The notes under the pieces are model-generated. The model was not told the origin of the DNA and made no database searches. It was given only the letters and a program-made list of their open reading frames with translations. A stretch of DNA of 64,000 nucleotides from Pisaster brevispinus (taxonomy: Eukaryota > Echinodermata > Asteroidea > Forcipulatida > Asteriidae): positions 4,593,001 to 4,657,000 of the forward strand of contig JAMKCF010000008.1 in assembly GCA_023634235.1 (NCBI GenBank), written 5' to 3'. A program made the position numbers and the translations under genes. Of the stretch, positions 47,001 through 60,400 are shown in pieces. Numbering within the stretch: the stretch's first letter is position 1; each line of letters begins with the position of its first letter.

Positions 47001-50000
47001 AGGGTGTCGTAAGCGCAGAATTCTGTGGTAAGCAGAGTCTTGAAATTGGACCCAGTTTCTTAGCAAACCAAGGACAGCTATTTGGTTTTACTAAATGAAA
47101 GAATCTTCCACTGCTTAGTTTTCTCTGTGACTGTAAGAAATTGGTTCTAACTATTGAGACAATTCCTAGTTGTACAAACTAAACACTTACTGAGATGTCA
47201 GGTTTTGTTTTGATTTTGCTGCATGAAAGCCGATCCACAAAGAATATCGCATTGCAAATTGATTTGCTTCGTTGAAACTAGTAGAGAACCACTTACAAGA
47301 AGTGTACATTTCAAGGCATTCTGTGTACTGAATCCAGCGTTGTGGAAGAGGGCTCAAATTTCAATAAAGACACTGTTTGAGTAACCTCTGAAAAGATCAT
47401 TAAACTACGTGGTTTGTTTGAGCGAAAACAATGAAAAAAGGGTTTTGTAATGTCAGTGTTGTTTGGGGGTATCGGTGAGCTTTCTGCATGCAACTAATCA
47501 TTTTTTTCCCATAACTACCAATCTTGTGCTTGTTTTTTTAATAGTTTGTAAATTAATTTTGTTTCAATTGGCTAAGAATTTCCTTTGTTGCTTTTTCTAG
47601 GCCATGGGTCTGAACAACCAGAAGCTGATGGGTGTACCGATCATCGTCCAACCCTCACAGGCAGAGAAGAACCGCCTCGCCCAGAGCAACCAGACACTAC
47701 AGAAGGGAGGAGCTGGCCCCATGAGGCTGTACGTCGGCTCGCTTCACTACAACATCACAGAAGAGATGCTCAGGGGTATCTTTGAACCGTTTGGAAAGGT
47801 GAGAAATTGTCCTAGTCATTGTAGTCTCCTGTAGAGACGTTATGATGGAGCATTCACAGGAAGCTTGTTGGGTAACTTGTGATTCTACTTCAATGCATTC
47901 ACCATGGGCAAGTTTCCCACGGTGTCAAAACTATAGATGACTGCTGAAAAATCAAATGCTTTTGATCTCTGGCCATGCTCTGTGGTCGTGTTTGGGTCGA
48001 TGTGGCTGGCTGCCCAAAGTTGCTTTACATGCCTGCAGCTGGCCCACGTTTAGTAGCCGCATACCCTGCAATTCAGCTTCTCAGCTGCAAGTTAACCTCC
48101 CAATAGTTATAAATACTATTACTTTATCATGACGTTGGCTTTGACCTAGAAAATAATTGAAGGCATTATACAAGATTGGTAGAACTGACATAATTGTCGC
48201 AGACAGTGTTCATGTTTGGTGTGATCAACCATATACATGAAATAACACACCTGTGAAAAATTTGGCTTAATCCGTTGTGTGAATCAAAAGAAAATAGTTA
48301 ATAACCATGCACAATTTTCAGCATGTACTCACATTGTCCTTAACTTTTGTTGTAACCGCCAAAATCAGCTGTTGCATTTTGTTTAGGTTTCAAATACAGT
48401 TTTCAAAAATATGACTTCTTTCTTAAGGGAAATATTTTACAGGAAAAAAAAAGATTCTAGTATAAACTTCATAATCAGTAAGCTATCAGACCAAAATCAA
48501 ACAAGGATGTTTTTATCCTTACCAATCCTGTATTACAAGATCTTTGTTTGATATGGTTCCTTCATACTTCCTGAGAGATTAATCAAAGTTCATGTTTATT
48601 TGCGCCAAATAGATCGACAACATACAGTTGATGATGGACAGCGAAACTCATCGTTCCAAAGGTTATGGCTTCATCACGGTAAGTTTTTAGGGCGGCAACA
48701 AATATTTATGTGACTCTCAGAACCTTTGATATATTACAAATTTTGTTATAAAAAAAAAACCCATCCATAACATAAAGTTATATCTTGAATTCTTGGAGCT
48801 AAAAGATGTTGGGAGGGAAGCTTGACAAACCCAACCTGTTAATTGTTTATTTTGATGGTTTTAATTTGTTTGGGTACAGTTCCACGATGCGGATGATGCC
48901 AAGAGAGCCCTTGACCAGCTGAACGGTTTTGAGCTCGCCGGGCGTCCAATGAAAGTGAACCATGTGACGGAGAGGTCGGAAAATGCCCAGGCTGCATCCA
49001 TGCTAGACAACGATGAGCTGGAGAGGACGGGCATCGAGCTGACCACCACAGGGCGGCTGCAGCTCATGGCTCGGCTGGCTGAAGGTGGGTAGTTCCTGCA
49101 GCTGTAAAATGTGAACTGGAGAAATCCAATAATCCCAAAATATGCACATAAACGGATTAAACGGATGGCTAGTACATTGACAGAGACATTACTGACATTA
49201 AAATTACAATCTAAAAATGAATCGGTATACACGTAGTGTTTTAAGTTTTGCTAAATATTATATATTCCTTGTTTGATTTTGTTTTTCTTCTTGTTTGTTT
49301 TTAATGGTCCCTTTTTAAAATTTGTTTTATTTTTATTGGTTAATATTAACTCTGTTTTCTCTGACTGTTACAGGAACTGGTTTCCAGCTACCCAATGCCG
49401 TAGTAGAAGCTCTCAATCCCTTGGGGCAGGTCCCCGTCGGGCCAGCTGGTGGGGCTGCTGCTCCTGGGGCTGGTGGACAGGGCTTGCTGGCCACTGTCAG
49501 CCAGGCTACTCTGCAGGTATGTAAGAGGCAATCAGTTTCCCCCTTCAAATGGTCAAGATATGGCCCCCCTCAAAATACAGTAACAACATTGGACTTTTTC
49601 TGTTGTGGGGAAGGGGAAGGGGATGTCAAATGAGCTTCAATAAAATCTGCACACGAGTAGTTCCTTTACTTATAACTTTTTGTTCTTGTCATTATAAAGA
49701 GGTAGTTGCTAGTTCCTATGGTTAACTTGTATTGGTAAAAGTGAAGGATTTAAAATAGCTTGAGTTGAGTGCTGAGGGAGCAGACTTTAGTTTAGTCATT
49801 TAACTGACCCCTATTTATATTCCACAGGCACAGCTAGCAGCAGCCCAGCAGCAAGCCGCTGCCCTGGCTAATCAAGTCACACCAACAGTGCAACCTACAC
49901 AGGCAGCACCCGCTGCGCAAACCAACCCACCTTGCTTCATGCTGTCCAACATGTTTGACCCAACAACGTAAGTCCACCTCCTCCATCTCTCCTCAAACAC

Positions 50001-51227
50001 TGTTCCTCGTATTACTATCGGTGACTCAGAAATAAACCCTGTTGTTCAAGCTTGTAATCTTGGTACATTGTTTGACTCTAAAATGTCACTGAATGCTCAT
50101 GTTTCTAATATTGTTCATGCGGCATGATCTGTAAACCTTCAAACTCATCTTTTTAATAGTGAAGCTTTTCGGAAATCTTGTTTTTCTGGATTTACAACTG
50201 TATCCTTGAATTTATATTCTTATTTAATTGTTATGACTATAACTGATATATTATTATTACAATCAACAGACACGCATACAATGTTGTTTCATCATTGTGT
50301 ACATTATTATTCTGACCTTGGCATCATAGATAAAGCGAGGCAACAGCTGGTGCCAGTGTCGCTGTTGGCAAAAATTTATTACTGTTTTATGTTTTACTTT
50401 TCCTTTTAAAAGCACCATGTGTGTTAGCGTTTTAGTTTTGTTCTCCAGTTGCTTCCTCTTATACGCTCTGTTAGTCTGAATAATCACAAATTCTACTCGG
50501 ATCTCGATTAGGATTCTTCTTTGCGATGAACCTTTGTGTAGAGTTTACATTTTCAAAACACGTGTGAGTTTTTGTTCAAACTTTCCAGCGAAACCACATC
50601 TTCTTGGGAAACGGAGATTCGAGATGATGTGATCGAGGAGTGCAACAAACATGGCGGGGCCCTACACATCCACGTGGACCGCACGTCCCCACAGGGTAAC
50701 TGCTACGTAAAATGCCCCAATCCTCAGGTTGCCATAGCTGCTGTCAATAGTCTCCACGGCCGGTGGTTTGCAGGTGAGAGGATAATTACAGCTGATTTTA
50801 CCTCATTGGTATTTTTATTCCCTCCATTTATGAAATCATCCTTCTAGATCATGTTATAGATCATCTGTAACTTACAGTCTGCATTCCTAAAAAAAAAACA
50901 CCAAAAAAACAAAAACATGAAATTTGTTTTGAAAGATAGTATCTACAGAACAGTTTGTTTTAAACTGTTAACATGTTTAGCTATGACACAAAACGATTGG
51001 TATACATAATCTGTTGAGTGATATGAAATTATGAAATATCATTCCCATTTTGCCGTTGTAAAGGCTGTTTGTTTTTAAATTGAATTGTCTCTCTTTTTTT
51101 TCTTTTTTTTTCCCCCTCAGGTAAAATGATTACAGCAGCGTTTGTCCCCCTCGCCAACTACCACGCCATCTTTCCAGATTCGGCCCTCACCACGACGCTT
51201 CTGCAACCCTCATTGAAAGGTTTATAG
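41072..51227 (+). CDS. RBM39: RNA-binding protein 39 (CAPER-alpha splicing factor)
   Basis: RBM39 is a nuclear U2AF-like splicing factor and transcription coactivator. Coding exons: 41072-41140, 43339-43394, 44444-44683, 45212-45376, 45879-45993, 46799-46891, 47601-47798, 48613-48678, 48880-49084, 49374-49516, 49828-49967, 50589-50773, 51121-51227; 593 residues (human ~530). The third exon could instead start at 44456, also in frame. The N-terminus DDFDVEALLEAPYK matches the family. Residues ~42-176 are an RS domain with RDRDRD runs and a polyserine stretch. RRM1 spans ~190-268 (RTVFVMQLS, KGIGYVEF), RRM2 ~288-365 (RLYVGSLHYN, KGYGFITF). The linker carries DELERTGIELTTTGRLQLMA, then an Ala/Gln-rich part. 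The C-terminal U2AF-homology domain (~490-575) has IRDDVIEECNKHGGALHIHV and the RWF motif (555-557) that binds tryptophan ligands. The first coding intron and several others carry SINE and MITE insertions. All exon phases join. Confidence 0.97.
42057..42204. repeat. Palindromic MITE-like element, family C
   Basis: Left 'caatttcacaaagcactaag' and right 'cttagctctttgtgaaat' are inverted copies. The interior 'agttgtcagtattaccatag' mirrors the family C copy at 35.9 kb. Confidence 0.7.
46357..46455. repeat. Family B palindromic element (RBM39 intron)
   Basis: 'aattttcatggctctgttta' at the left and 'gtaaatgggcccag' at the right, with 'ctttacgtaagcacc' inside. Short and decayed relative of the element at 34.43 kb. 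Confidence 0.5.
46925..47058. repeat. Family B palindromic element (RBM39 intron)
   Basis: 'gtgcccagtttgatggctct' and 'gtcttgaaattggaccca' are opposed ends; 'gtggaactctgtgcttacgg' and 'gtaagcgcagaattctgtgg' are opposed inner parts. Confidence 0.6.
48165..48536. mobile_element. MITE-like element with short terminal inverted repeats
   Basis: The left end 'atacaagattggtag' and the complement of the right end 'aatacaggattggtaag' match. The copy at 17.47-18.12 kb is homologous along its length but carries a microsatellite expansion. It sits in an RBM39 intron; no coding capacity. Confidence 0.65.
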
Positions 51228-52980
51228 AGATCTACCGCAACATGTGTCCTTCATTTCATCCAATTCAATTGTGACAGAATTGGCCAGCGATGTTTGTGTA
51301 TATAAAAGGAACTCCATTTTTTTTTAAGCGATGGGCTTAGTTTTGTTGAATAGTTTTGTCCTGTGCTGTCTCTACGTGGATTTGCTTTAAAAGAAACAAT
51401 TTGAAAGAGTTGACACTATTCCCCATCCGAATCTCCATAAAAGTTTTGTCTTCTTTTCTGGCTGTGATCATCTTTGAGTTATTTTTAAGTGTTTTTAAAA
51501 TAGTGCAGGCCTGATGCTCCTTTTGAAAGGGCGAGGACATCAAGGCGTTTTCTCCTTTGTAAATTTCTATTGGGACAGTTAAGGGGCACCAAGGCAATGA
51601 CCAGGGGCAACGGAGACACTTGCCTCTGTTGCCGCCATGAAATATCAGGCCTGATAGTGTATTTTGTCATTTTATCTTGGATACAGGTACGTTACATTTG
51701 TGAGGGGTTGGTGTGGTTGGTCCGTTAAGCACACAAAATGAGTTTCTTTTTCTCTCCACTTTATTTCCTTCAAAACGAATGTGTTTAAAATAGATTGAAC
51801 AGTTTAAAGTAAACATTTTAATTGACGCAACATGATTTCATGATTTTATGTGTGTTTATTTTTTTCGGACAGGGCATGATGAACATTCATTCACAAAACA
51901 AAGAGTGTTGTTTTCTGTTGTGCATATTTGTAAGTTTTCACAACATCAGCTCATTTTATTCGGATGACAAACCGCCAATATTGTGTAATTGCCAAACAAT
52001 TTGAAACTTTGAAGCATTTTTCATCTTGAAGTGATTGACTTGATTAAAATTCTGCCCTTAATAATATAATGTTTTGTCATGAAAAGTTTTGTTATGAAAG
52101 TTTTTTTTGTAAATTTCATCCTGCCACGATTGGAATGTAATTATTAAAGGAGAGAGTAAAGGCTGTACAAAGTTAAACGAAGGGTAAATGTTTCTTTAAT
52201 TAAAAAAACAACAAAAAAACAATTTAACTATTCATACTTTTGATATATTTTTGAACTACTGTTAAAAAGGTTTGGGTGGATTAGTGGTTGGGTGGTTTGT
52301 TTCCAGGCCTGGAATTTCATTCGTTTGTGAGAAAGGAAACTTTACTAGAGAAAGGGTCAATCCAGTCAGAAGATAAGAAAGTGTGTTAGTAAACTCTCCT
52401 ACTGTTGGACTATTTAATATCATTCACTTTGGTTTTGAATGATGAGCAGTATAGACTTTGCCAGCCTGCATGTGATGATTGCAGTTTGATATGCAGGCTT
52501 TCAAGTACAACAATAGAGCAAATTTAGTACATCAAAAGTTATATGTGGCACAAAGTGTATTTTTCATAAAACTTTAAAGAAATGAACATGAAGCTTCTCC
52601 AGTGGTAGGCAAGACTTAAATTTCTACTTGTTACCTCAAACGTTACCTCGAAGAAGGAATGGTTTCGCTGTGAGCATGTATTGGGTTTGAGGGTTTACAG
52701 TGTTGGAATAATTTTGTGTCTTCACTTGAATTAAGCTTTTAGGCTCAGCCGCGTTTACATAAATTGTTTTATGCAAGTGGACTCTGCAATGTAAAATGTG
52801 TTGTACTATAAAACAATCGTAGCATTGAACTCATCTCAGGTCACAACACCATCAACAGCTATTTCATGTACACATATAGATAGTATCGACTGCTGTTTCA
52901 TGAACGTGAATGTATACATGAAGATTTTGTTAAATAGTGGGGCATTGGATTAATATCTTGCTGAACTCTGAAAAATAAAC
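51228..52980 (+). other. Probable RBM39 3' UTR
   Basis: Non-coding, T-rich. Candidate poly(A) signals are ATTAAA near 52143 and AATAAA near 52975 (ctgaaaAATAAActtg). The true end cannot be fixed from sequence. It includes a diverged copy of the ~110 bp repeat at 52.39-52.50 kb. Confidence 0.4.
52388..52500 (+). repeat. Single copy of the ~110 bp dispersed repeat
   Basis: Shares 'actctcctactgttggac', 'tatcattcactttggttttg' and 'tttgccagcctgca' with the tandem array in the SPIRE intron. Confidence 0.65.
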
Positions 52981-54067
52981 TTGTACATTGAAAAAAATAT
53001 TCTGTGTGATGAGAATGTTTGAATTCATTTCAAGGTTGTTGAAAAACTGAATGTGCAGTCATTTTCCAGGAGTGAAAATTGCAGTCTTTTATCTAAAATC
53101 AAATTTTTTAATTGTCTGCCTGTTGAATAGAAAATTGCTGTCGTTTCCTTGGGTATAACTAAATCTAGCTCACTGGTCAACTTCTCTAGCACTAGGGATA
53201 CGTTTCCCAAAAGCTTGAAATATTTAACTCCAGGGATTACCAAAAGGTGGAAATATCATCACTTCGGTATGCCTCCTTAAGTTTAGATTACTACTTGCAG
53301 ACCTTTTTGTCGGCAATAAATCTCGTCCCTGGGTGTTGTTAATATTGTAGTCTGCGATCAGGCCAGTGAAGATTTAATTCTAGTTTCTCGTCATCCCTGA
53401 AAATTTATGAGGAAGATTTGTCATTCTTTTTTTTTCCACCCTTGGGAAAATGCATGGCTGTTTAAAAATTGCTATGATTTGTGTTTGTTTTCTGGGGCTC
53501 AAAATGTGCTGCAGACTAGATGGAAATTTGGAAACAATGAATGTTTTCGATGCAGGGCCAAAATTTCATGGGGTGCGGATGAGAAACTAATGATCAACTA
53601 AAATTGCATGACTATGTGTGACCGCATGTCATTGGTTTGCATCTTCCACTGGTGTAGTCTCTGTTGCTTTGATAACCACATGGGCTTTTTGTGAGGTTGT
53701 TACTATTAGTGGGTAAGGTTGTGCATATACTGCCTTCGGATTGGGCTTGAGGGCTGTAAAAAGCACTTGTTATGAAATTAATATGGTTGGAAATTAATAT
53801 GGTTGGATTTTGTGTAACTTCATGGCAACACGGTCAACTTTTTTGTAAAACCATTTTTCCCCACCTCAAATGGCATTGTATGTTCCAGAGGCAAAATTCT
53901 GTAATCACTTATCACAAATTAAAACACACTGTAGGTGTTTAGTGCACGAACAACTCTTAAAAGGCAAGGAGTAATTCCAAACAGCAAAATTTTGATAGGA
54001 TTGAAGGCAGAGTGCCCCTTTAAGGTCGGCTGCAGATGAACTTAAATTAAGCACAGAGCAAGGACCG

Positions 54068-54255
54068 GGGTCAATTTCATAAAGCCTGTAAAAAAAAGCA
54101 CAGATACTTGCTAAGCACAGAAAAATCTTGCATAGAAGAAACAGGTAAACCAGCCAAAATTCCATGAAATTTACATTGTTATGACTGGTGCCCCACTCAT
54201 TTTTTGCTTTTGCAACAAAATTTGCTAAGCTATGCTTCATAAAATTGGGTCCAGG
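54068..54255. repeat. Palindromic MITE-like element, family A
   Basis: 'gtcaatttcataaagcctgt' and 'cttcataaaattgggtcc' are opposed ends, with 'gttatgactggtgcc' inside. Confidence 0.6.
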
Positions 54256-55951
54256 TGTTGTTATTGGTAATAGTTGAAACCACAGAAACCACAGAAACCA
54301 CATGATAGTTGGAAAATGAAGGTTACAATTGATGTATAGTGCTTGCTTTATTTCCATCAGTTTTTGATAAACTGTAGTACACCATACTGACATAGTTTGA
54401 ACATCAAAATACATCTTCGAAAAGGCAAAGTAAGCTCAATTTAATAATAACAACCAGATGCTGCGGCGCATTCAGCAGCCACTGCCAGAAACACCAGGGC
54501 CAACTCCTGCTCTTTGCCATAAAATGCTCATGAGTGATACTGTAACTGAACCGATTTGTTTGCCTCGACAAAGACTTTTGTTGCAAGTTCCTTCCTCTTT
54601 GTTTTACTTTGTTAATATACACACAGCGGACATTACCAAAACACTGCAAGGGTTGCTTCCTGTACAGTCATTCATGTACATATTTGTCATTGATCAGTCA
54701 ACTGGTTTGACGAGTCAACAAAAACCAGATGAAACAATTATTTAAACAAGTGGCCCTAAAAACAGGGTCCAGAGTCGCCCCAATGCGATCTTTTGTTTTG
54801 AGGTGAGAATTTATATTCTAGGGAAGATGAGCATATTAAAGTGGTTTAATTGTTTTTTGTTGGGGGGCAGGGGGAATTTTCCTTTTTTCCCTTTTCTTTT
54901 TCTTTTTGTGAGCACTATCATGTTTTGTGGGAGGGCACCGGGGGGGGGGGGCATGGGCTGTTACAGAATTTCTGAAATATTTGTTGTTTAAGAAAACAAA
55001 ATTTTAAGTCCTTTTCGTAAGTTTCATTCCATGGAAAATTTTGTTGGCCTTTTCACACTTGAACCCCAGTTAGCAGATAACCCACAGGTAAACATGCACA
55101 TGTACATAAGTGGTAAAAGAGTGAAAGGAATGTGGCAGTGGGCTAATAAATTCTCCCGGAAATTCCTGGGGTTGTGTAGTCTGAAAATGGGCTTAAAAGT
55201 GAATGAGAACTTGATTCTCATGGAATGAGACTATTAAACAATAATTGCCGACAACCAAAAGCACAGTGCTTTTACAACATACCCTCATCTATTAAAACTA
55301 TTGTTACGTCTTCAACCACAATATCAAGTACTGTTTTATTTTTCAATCACAAAACAACATAACTTTCTATAACAAGTGTTCTTGTCACATAATATAATGC
55401 TTGTACAATTGTTTTACAATAATCTGATATCCAATTCTTTCAACATTTACAACTGCTTTGACTAACTCTTCATAGATTTTCAAAACACCGTCACATGTCA
55501 AATTCCTACTTGTTTTTTTCATATCGTGGAATATTTTCTTCTCACGGAAAGAAATCCGACGACAAATTTATGAAAACAAAAATCTTATAAGATGTGATAT
55601 TAAAATTTATGTTTAATATTATTATTTATACATAACATTATATACAACACGGACAATTATTATTAGACATTCTTTGTAAATGACTGCTTTATATACCTCT
55701 ATATTAATACTTAATATTCATTATAAAAAAGAGAAGATTCCTTTGGGGTTTTTAAGATAGAAAGAAACAAAGACAGAAAACGACTACATTTCAAAAATAA
55801 AACTTGACATACCAGAATGGTCAATGATACTTTTGAGAATAAATTAAAATATAATGTATGAATAGTTTAAGGACACAAAGTATCTCCAAAGATAGATTAT
55901 GCCTCCCATTGGAACAAGTTTGTCTCTTTTTGCCAAAACAAAACACCCTGC

Positions 55952-56098
55952 CAAATTTCATAGAGCTGCTTAAGCACAAAAAGTAGCTAAGCACATCAAA
56001 ATCATACTTACCAGCCAAAGAACATGTATGTCACATGTAACATTTTTGACTGGTACTAAGCAAGATTTGCTGCTTAAGCAGCTCTTTGAAATTGCGCT
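55952..56098. repeat. Palindromic MITE-like element, family A
   Basis: 'aatttcatagagctgcttaa' and 'taagcagctctttgaaatt' are opposed ends, with 'tcacatgtaacatttttgac' inside. Confidence 0.7.
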
Positions 56099-57428
56099 CA
56101 TTTCACATAAGCATGTCAGTGCCATTCCGTGACGTAAAAGTTAACGATTTGAAATGGTCATCCTAGTTACTAGCAACTCATTCTGAAATCTATGTTTTGT
56201 AGAGAGTTTACATTGCTGGTAATACGTAAATTTGTAGCCACTTGACACGGTCAAGCTTTCGGCATTATCAAAGTCTTGACTTTTTTGTGGTGAACTGATT
56301 TATGAGAATGCCACTGCCAGGTACAATATCAAAAGTTGGCAGTGGTTTTGTTTTTGCAATGCTTAATTGTTTAAGGCCCATTCAAACGAAGGGAAAAAAT
56401 GGAATGAGAGAAGTAATGGCCTTGAAAAGATAACTTAAAACACAAAAAAAGACAAACACCATGAAGGATACGTCCGATATTTTTGTCATGAGTTCCAAAT
56501 TTAAAAGAAATGATGGACGTCAGAGGATGAAACTGTGGGACATAACGTATCTTCAAGTTTTCTTGCAGTAAAAATGGTCTGTGCCATCGTCTAAAAATCA
56601 TATTGCTCTTTCTACCTGATGCAATAAATACATCAGTCAACCCCCCTAGAGTCTGACCTTTTAATATCCTCCCAATGTGGTTCTGAATAAGGGAATAACA
56701 GAGTGGCGACGAGGTTATAAATTGCTGTTTAAACCGGCAGGGTCGTGGCCAAGTGATAAAGGACCGAACCGAAGGCGAGGTCCTTTATCCTGATTCTTTT
56801 ACTCCCATTCATAAATGCTGTTTTTGTTACAAAGCGTAATAGTGTAGGAAAATGTGTAAAACTGTTCTGTTTTGTCAATTCTTGCCTCGGACTCACAACC
56901 TCAGGCTCTGCTTTGCAAAAGGGTCAAATTGCATGCGACACTCAACGGTTGTGCATACATGCGTGTATGAATAGATTTTACATCAAGTAATGGTATGTAT
57001 TGATTCCAATGCAGGTAAATTAGCGCTTGCGTAAGCGTGTGTGCCAACACTCGAATGTTTAAACGCTTTTTACCATGTCTCTACTGCACCTTTAAACATG
57101 GCCAAGCAATCTCCTCTCGACCTATCAGACTGGAAAATCTCGGGCATTTATGAATGAAAGGTAAACGTGAATGAATTTAGACAGACACACGGGTACACAT
57201 TTAGTTCTGTGCAAAGTTCTGCCACCATAACACAACCTGTGAAGTTGAACGGTTTCAAACGAATTGTCAACTTACTGGAAAAACGTTAGCAAGTGTAGGA
57301 TGATTAAACTTTGTCTCAGTTTAAATGACGTACTATTATTTTTTTCTCTCTTTTGGTGGGGTTGATTTGACTTTAATCTTGTCGGAGGAGGAACCAAACA
57401 TTGACCGATACGTGTAGGTGTAGACTAT

Positions 57429-60400
57429 TTACAGGATAGGAATGTAGTTGTCAATCTTTCCCCGTTGTCTCTGAGCGACGCACTCGGCGATCCACACGAT
57501 ATTCCTGCATTCTTGCTCCTTCAGTTTGATGTAAGAGTAGAAAACGCCGTAATGAAACTGCTGCATGAAGCCGTTCACGTTCAGCTTGACCTGAAAGGAC
57601 GACACAGGATGACAGTTAGAATGACACTCAATGAAATTTGTATTGACAAAATAATAATAATCAATAACATCGTCTGGATATTGTTAAAGTAAACAGAATT
57701 TGTACAAACAAAACAAATTGAAAAGTGGGAGAGGAAAACGAAAGAGAAATAAATGGTTGAACAAGGACAAATATTTGTCTATTACTTTGTTTGATAGCCA
57801 GGGTTTGCCCATAACTTTTTCATTGACTAGCCAGCAGTACCAGTTTGTCATTCCACTAGTCCGTCAGCTTTTTTACTAGTCCATACTTCATATTCAACAG
57901 GGATGCTTTCCGACACTGAACTAGTCAGCCGGACCACTGGGAGAGAATTTTCTCTGGTCCTCGGGTGTTTTAGCTGGCATTTGGCCAGCGGACCACCGCT
58001 AATGGAGAACGCTGACAGCAAACTGCACTCTTTGTATAAACAAGATTTGTCCTCTTAGCTATTTGTGCTTTGTTAAAAGCTACAGTGAAGGCCAGAGAAA
58101 CACAAATAACATCTGACTCATTGAATAAGTTACACATGTGTGCTTGTTAGGGAAATGAGTCGTATGTTTGGGCAAAATAGATTTCAGATAACTGTCTCAA
58201 AGTCATTTATGATAAGTGTAACCGTGGTTTTTGTAATATTTTTGACACAAAGCTTAAGGCAGTGGTGTAGTTGGAATTTTTTCAAGGGGGCGGGGTAGGG
58301 TTGGGGATTGGCTTTAGGGCCTAATTCCACAGCACCACTAACAATAATCCTTCTAAATTCTAATTTTACACTACCTGTGTCAGTATTATGTAAAGTTTGA
58401 AATCTTCTAGAGATGGTGTTACCAAGAACATGTTCTTCTTTGAAGGTAGTTCTTGGGGGGGGGGAAACTCACCTCGTGCTCAAAGAATTTATCCTCAAGT
58501 GTCTTGTCCCCGGGGTTGGTTCCTGCACCATCAAAGAGTTGTTTGTACTCCTAGAAATTGTGAAATGACAACCATTTTTATGATTAAATATTTCTCAATA
58601 ATTGGACACGAGGAAGTATTAATAAAGTCTTCAGTTTACTATTGAATGTAGAGGCTTATGACATTTATTGGTTTCAAATAGATTTTGATCGATTTAAGTT
58701 TTACACTGTAGTCATAGTTTAAAGTATATTTTGGTAGACATGCACAAAAACAAAACAAAATAAATGAACCCTCTTACTACTGGCTACATTTTCAAGTTGA
58801 CTGACTATTTGAAACCATTCAAGTGCATGTGTTGTGTATGGTGGACCATCTGTGCACATGTGTGGATGCATTCACCACAGTATCATATTGCAGGCTTGCA
58901 AAGTGCATCTATCAGTCAAAATTATGTGGAGATTATTTTGAATGGTCACACAGTAGGAGGGTTGAAGAATTAAGAACAGATAATAGAAGTTGAATCTCTA
59001 CACTTACAGCGTAGTTATCGGCCACTGCTCTGACCTGGTCGTAGTCATCACACTTGGCTAGAGCAGCAAGCCCGTCTGGGTAGAGTTGTCCGCACCGCGG
59101 GTACAGCTTGAATCGATCTTCCTTTGTCAATTCAGTACCGAATGAGTTGATTGTGATGATGAATGCTCGGCGATCTGCTTCAAACTACGAAAAGAATGAC
59201 ACAAAACTATGAATTGTCCATTCTCAAATCTGTTTTGGCTTGAAGATGAGGTCTATTAAAAGTCGTTCCAGAAAAATAAACAAAAGACACAAAACTATGA
59301 ATATGATTTTTCCAGATGTGGTTGTTTTGTGGTGGAGAAGGAATTCCTGTGAAAAAAAAAACCATTCTAGACACAAAAACTCCCAACCCTGTGTCTTTAG
59401 AACCTTTGTCAAGAGGAAGGTTTTTTTCTGTAGTCAGGGTTGATGAAACAAAGGACTGTTTCGTAGTCTGTTGATAGAATATAATGCACCCTGTAAACTT
59501 CAGGGTATTCAAATTGGATGGATTTTAAGACTATCTCCATCACGAAACATAAAAGAAATGTAAGTAAACATTTTGTTTTTGTTAAGCTTTTGAAGTGAGA
59601 TTTGAGAGAAACTTTCCCAGATAAACTGCAGTGTTTTGTTTTAGTAAGAAGCTTTGGATTTAAGTGATGCAAAACTACACACAGCACAATCAAGGTAGAG
59701 AAGGTGCATCTTTTGGGGTGACATAAATATGACAAAGAACAAGAAATACGATTTTCGCAAGTAAAGTCAATTTTGTCAAGTCACATTCAAGTCCCATGCC
59801 CAAAAATAAAAGAAAATGTCCAGTCATATTAAGTTATAACATACTAAGTCATAATGATAACATGAACACTTGTAAGGTACAACTATCCATCACAAGTGAT
59901 CCTAACATTAACACTGATAGAGCAAATAGTGATACCATATCGAAAAGCAGCCCTGAACAAGTGTGTTTTAAGTGTAATCTTGAAATCTTTGACAGACGAT
60001 AAGCTATGGATATTGAATGACAGATTGTTCAAACGGCCTATCATCATCAACCCTGGAATGTAGAATTCTTACCCCAAGAATTGTACACATGACGTCAGCA
60101 GTGGCCCCTCCAAGCTCATCGCAGAACTTGTAGAATGCTTCCAGGTAGGCTTTGTAGAGTGTGTTACGAATAATCTCAATATTCATCTCATCTAGATCCT
60201 GCTCCGAGATACACTCCTGGAAGAATGGGGCTGGTGAGAGTGACAAAGGGGAGGGCGTTGTTATTCAATGAATTCAACTGGCCAACTTTGGCGTGTTGTG
60301 TCGCAGTGGTCAAGCGAACTGGACTCGAGCTCTGGTGTTTGTGATCAGCAGAGTGTGGGTTCGTGTTCCCGTTCTTGACACTTGTGTTCTAAAGCAAGAC

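Larger units (their letters stand above)
52981..57428. other. Region between the convergent RBM39 and ATP6V0D1 genes
   Basis: No gene was recognised. It carries two family A palindromic elements, a G-run repeat near 54.94 kb, AT-rich sequence at 55.3-55.8 kb and a fragment of the ~110 bp repeat at 56.63-56.69 kb. The right part probably holds the ATP6V0D1 3' UTR on the minus strand; its end was not located. Confidence 0.5.

Noticed and set aside
60298..60372. Possible tRNA gene
   Set aside because: A and B boxes are present but no acceptor stem or cloverleaf; it is a SINE head.
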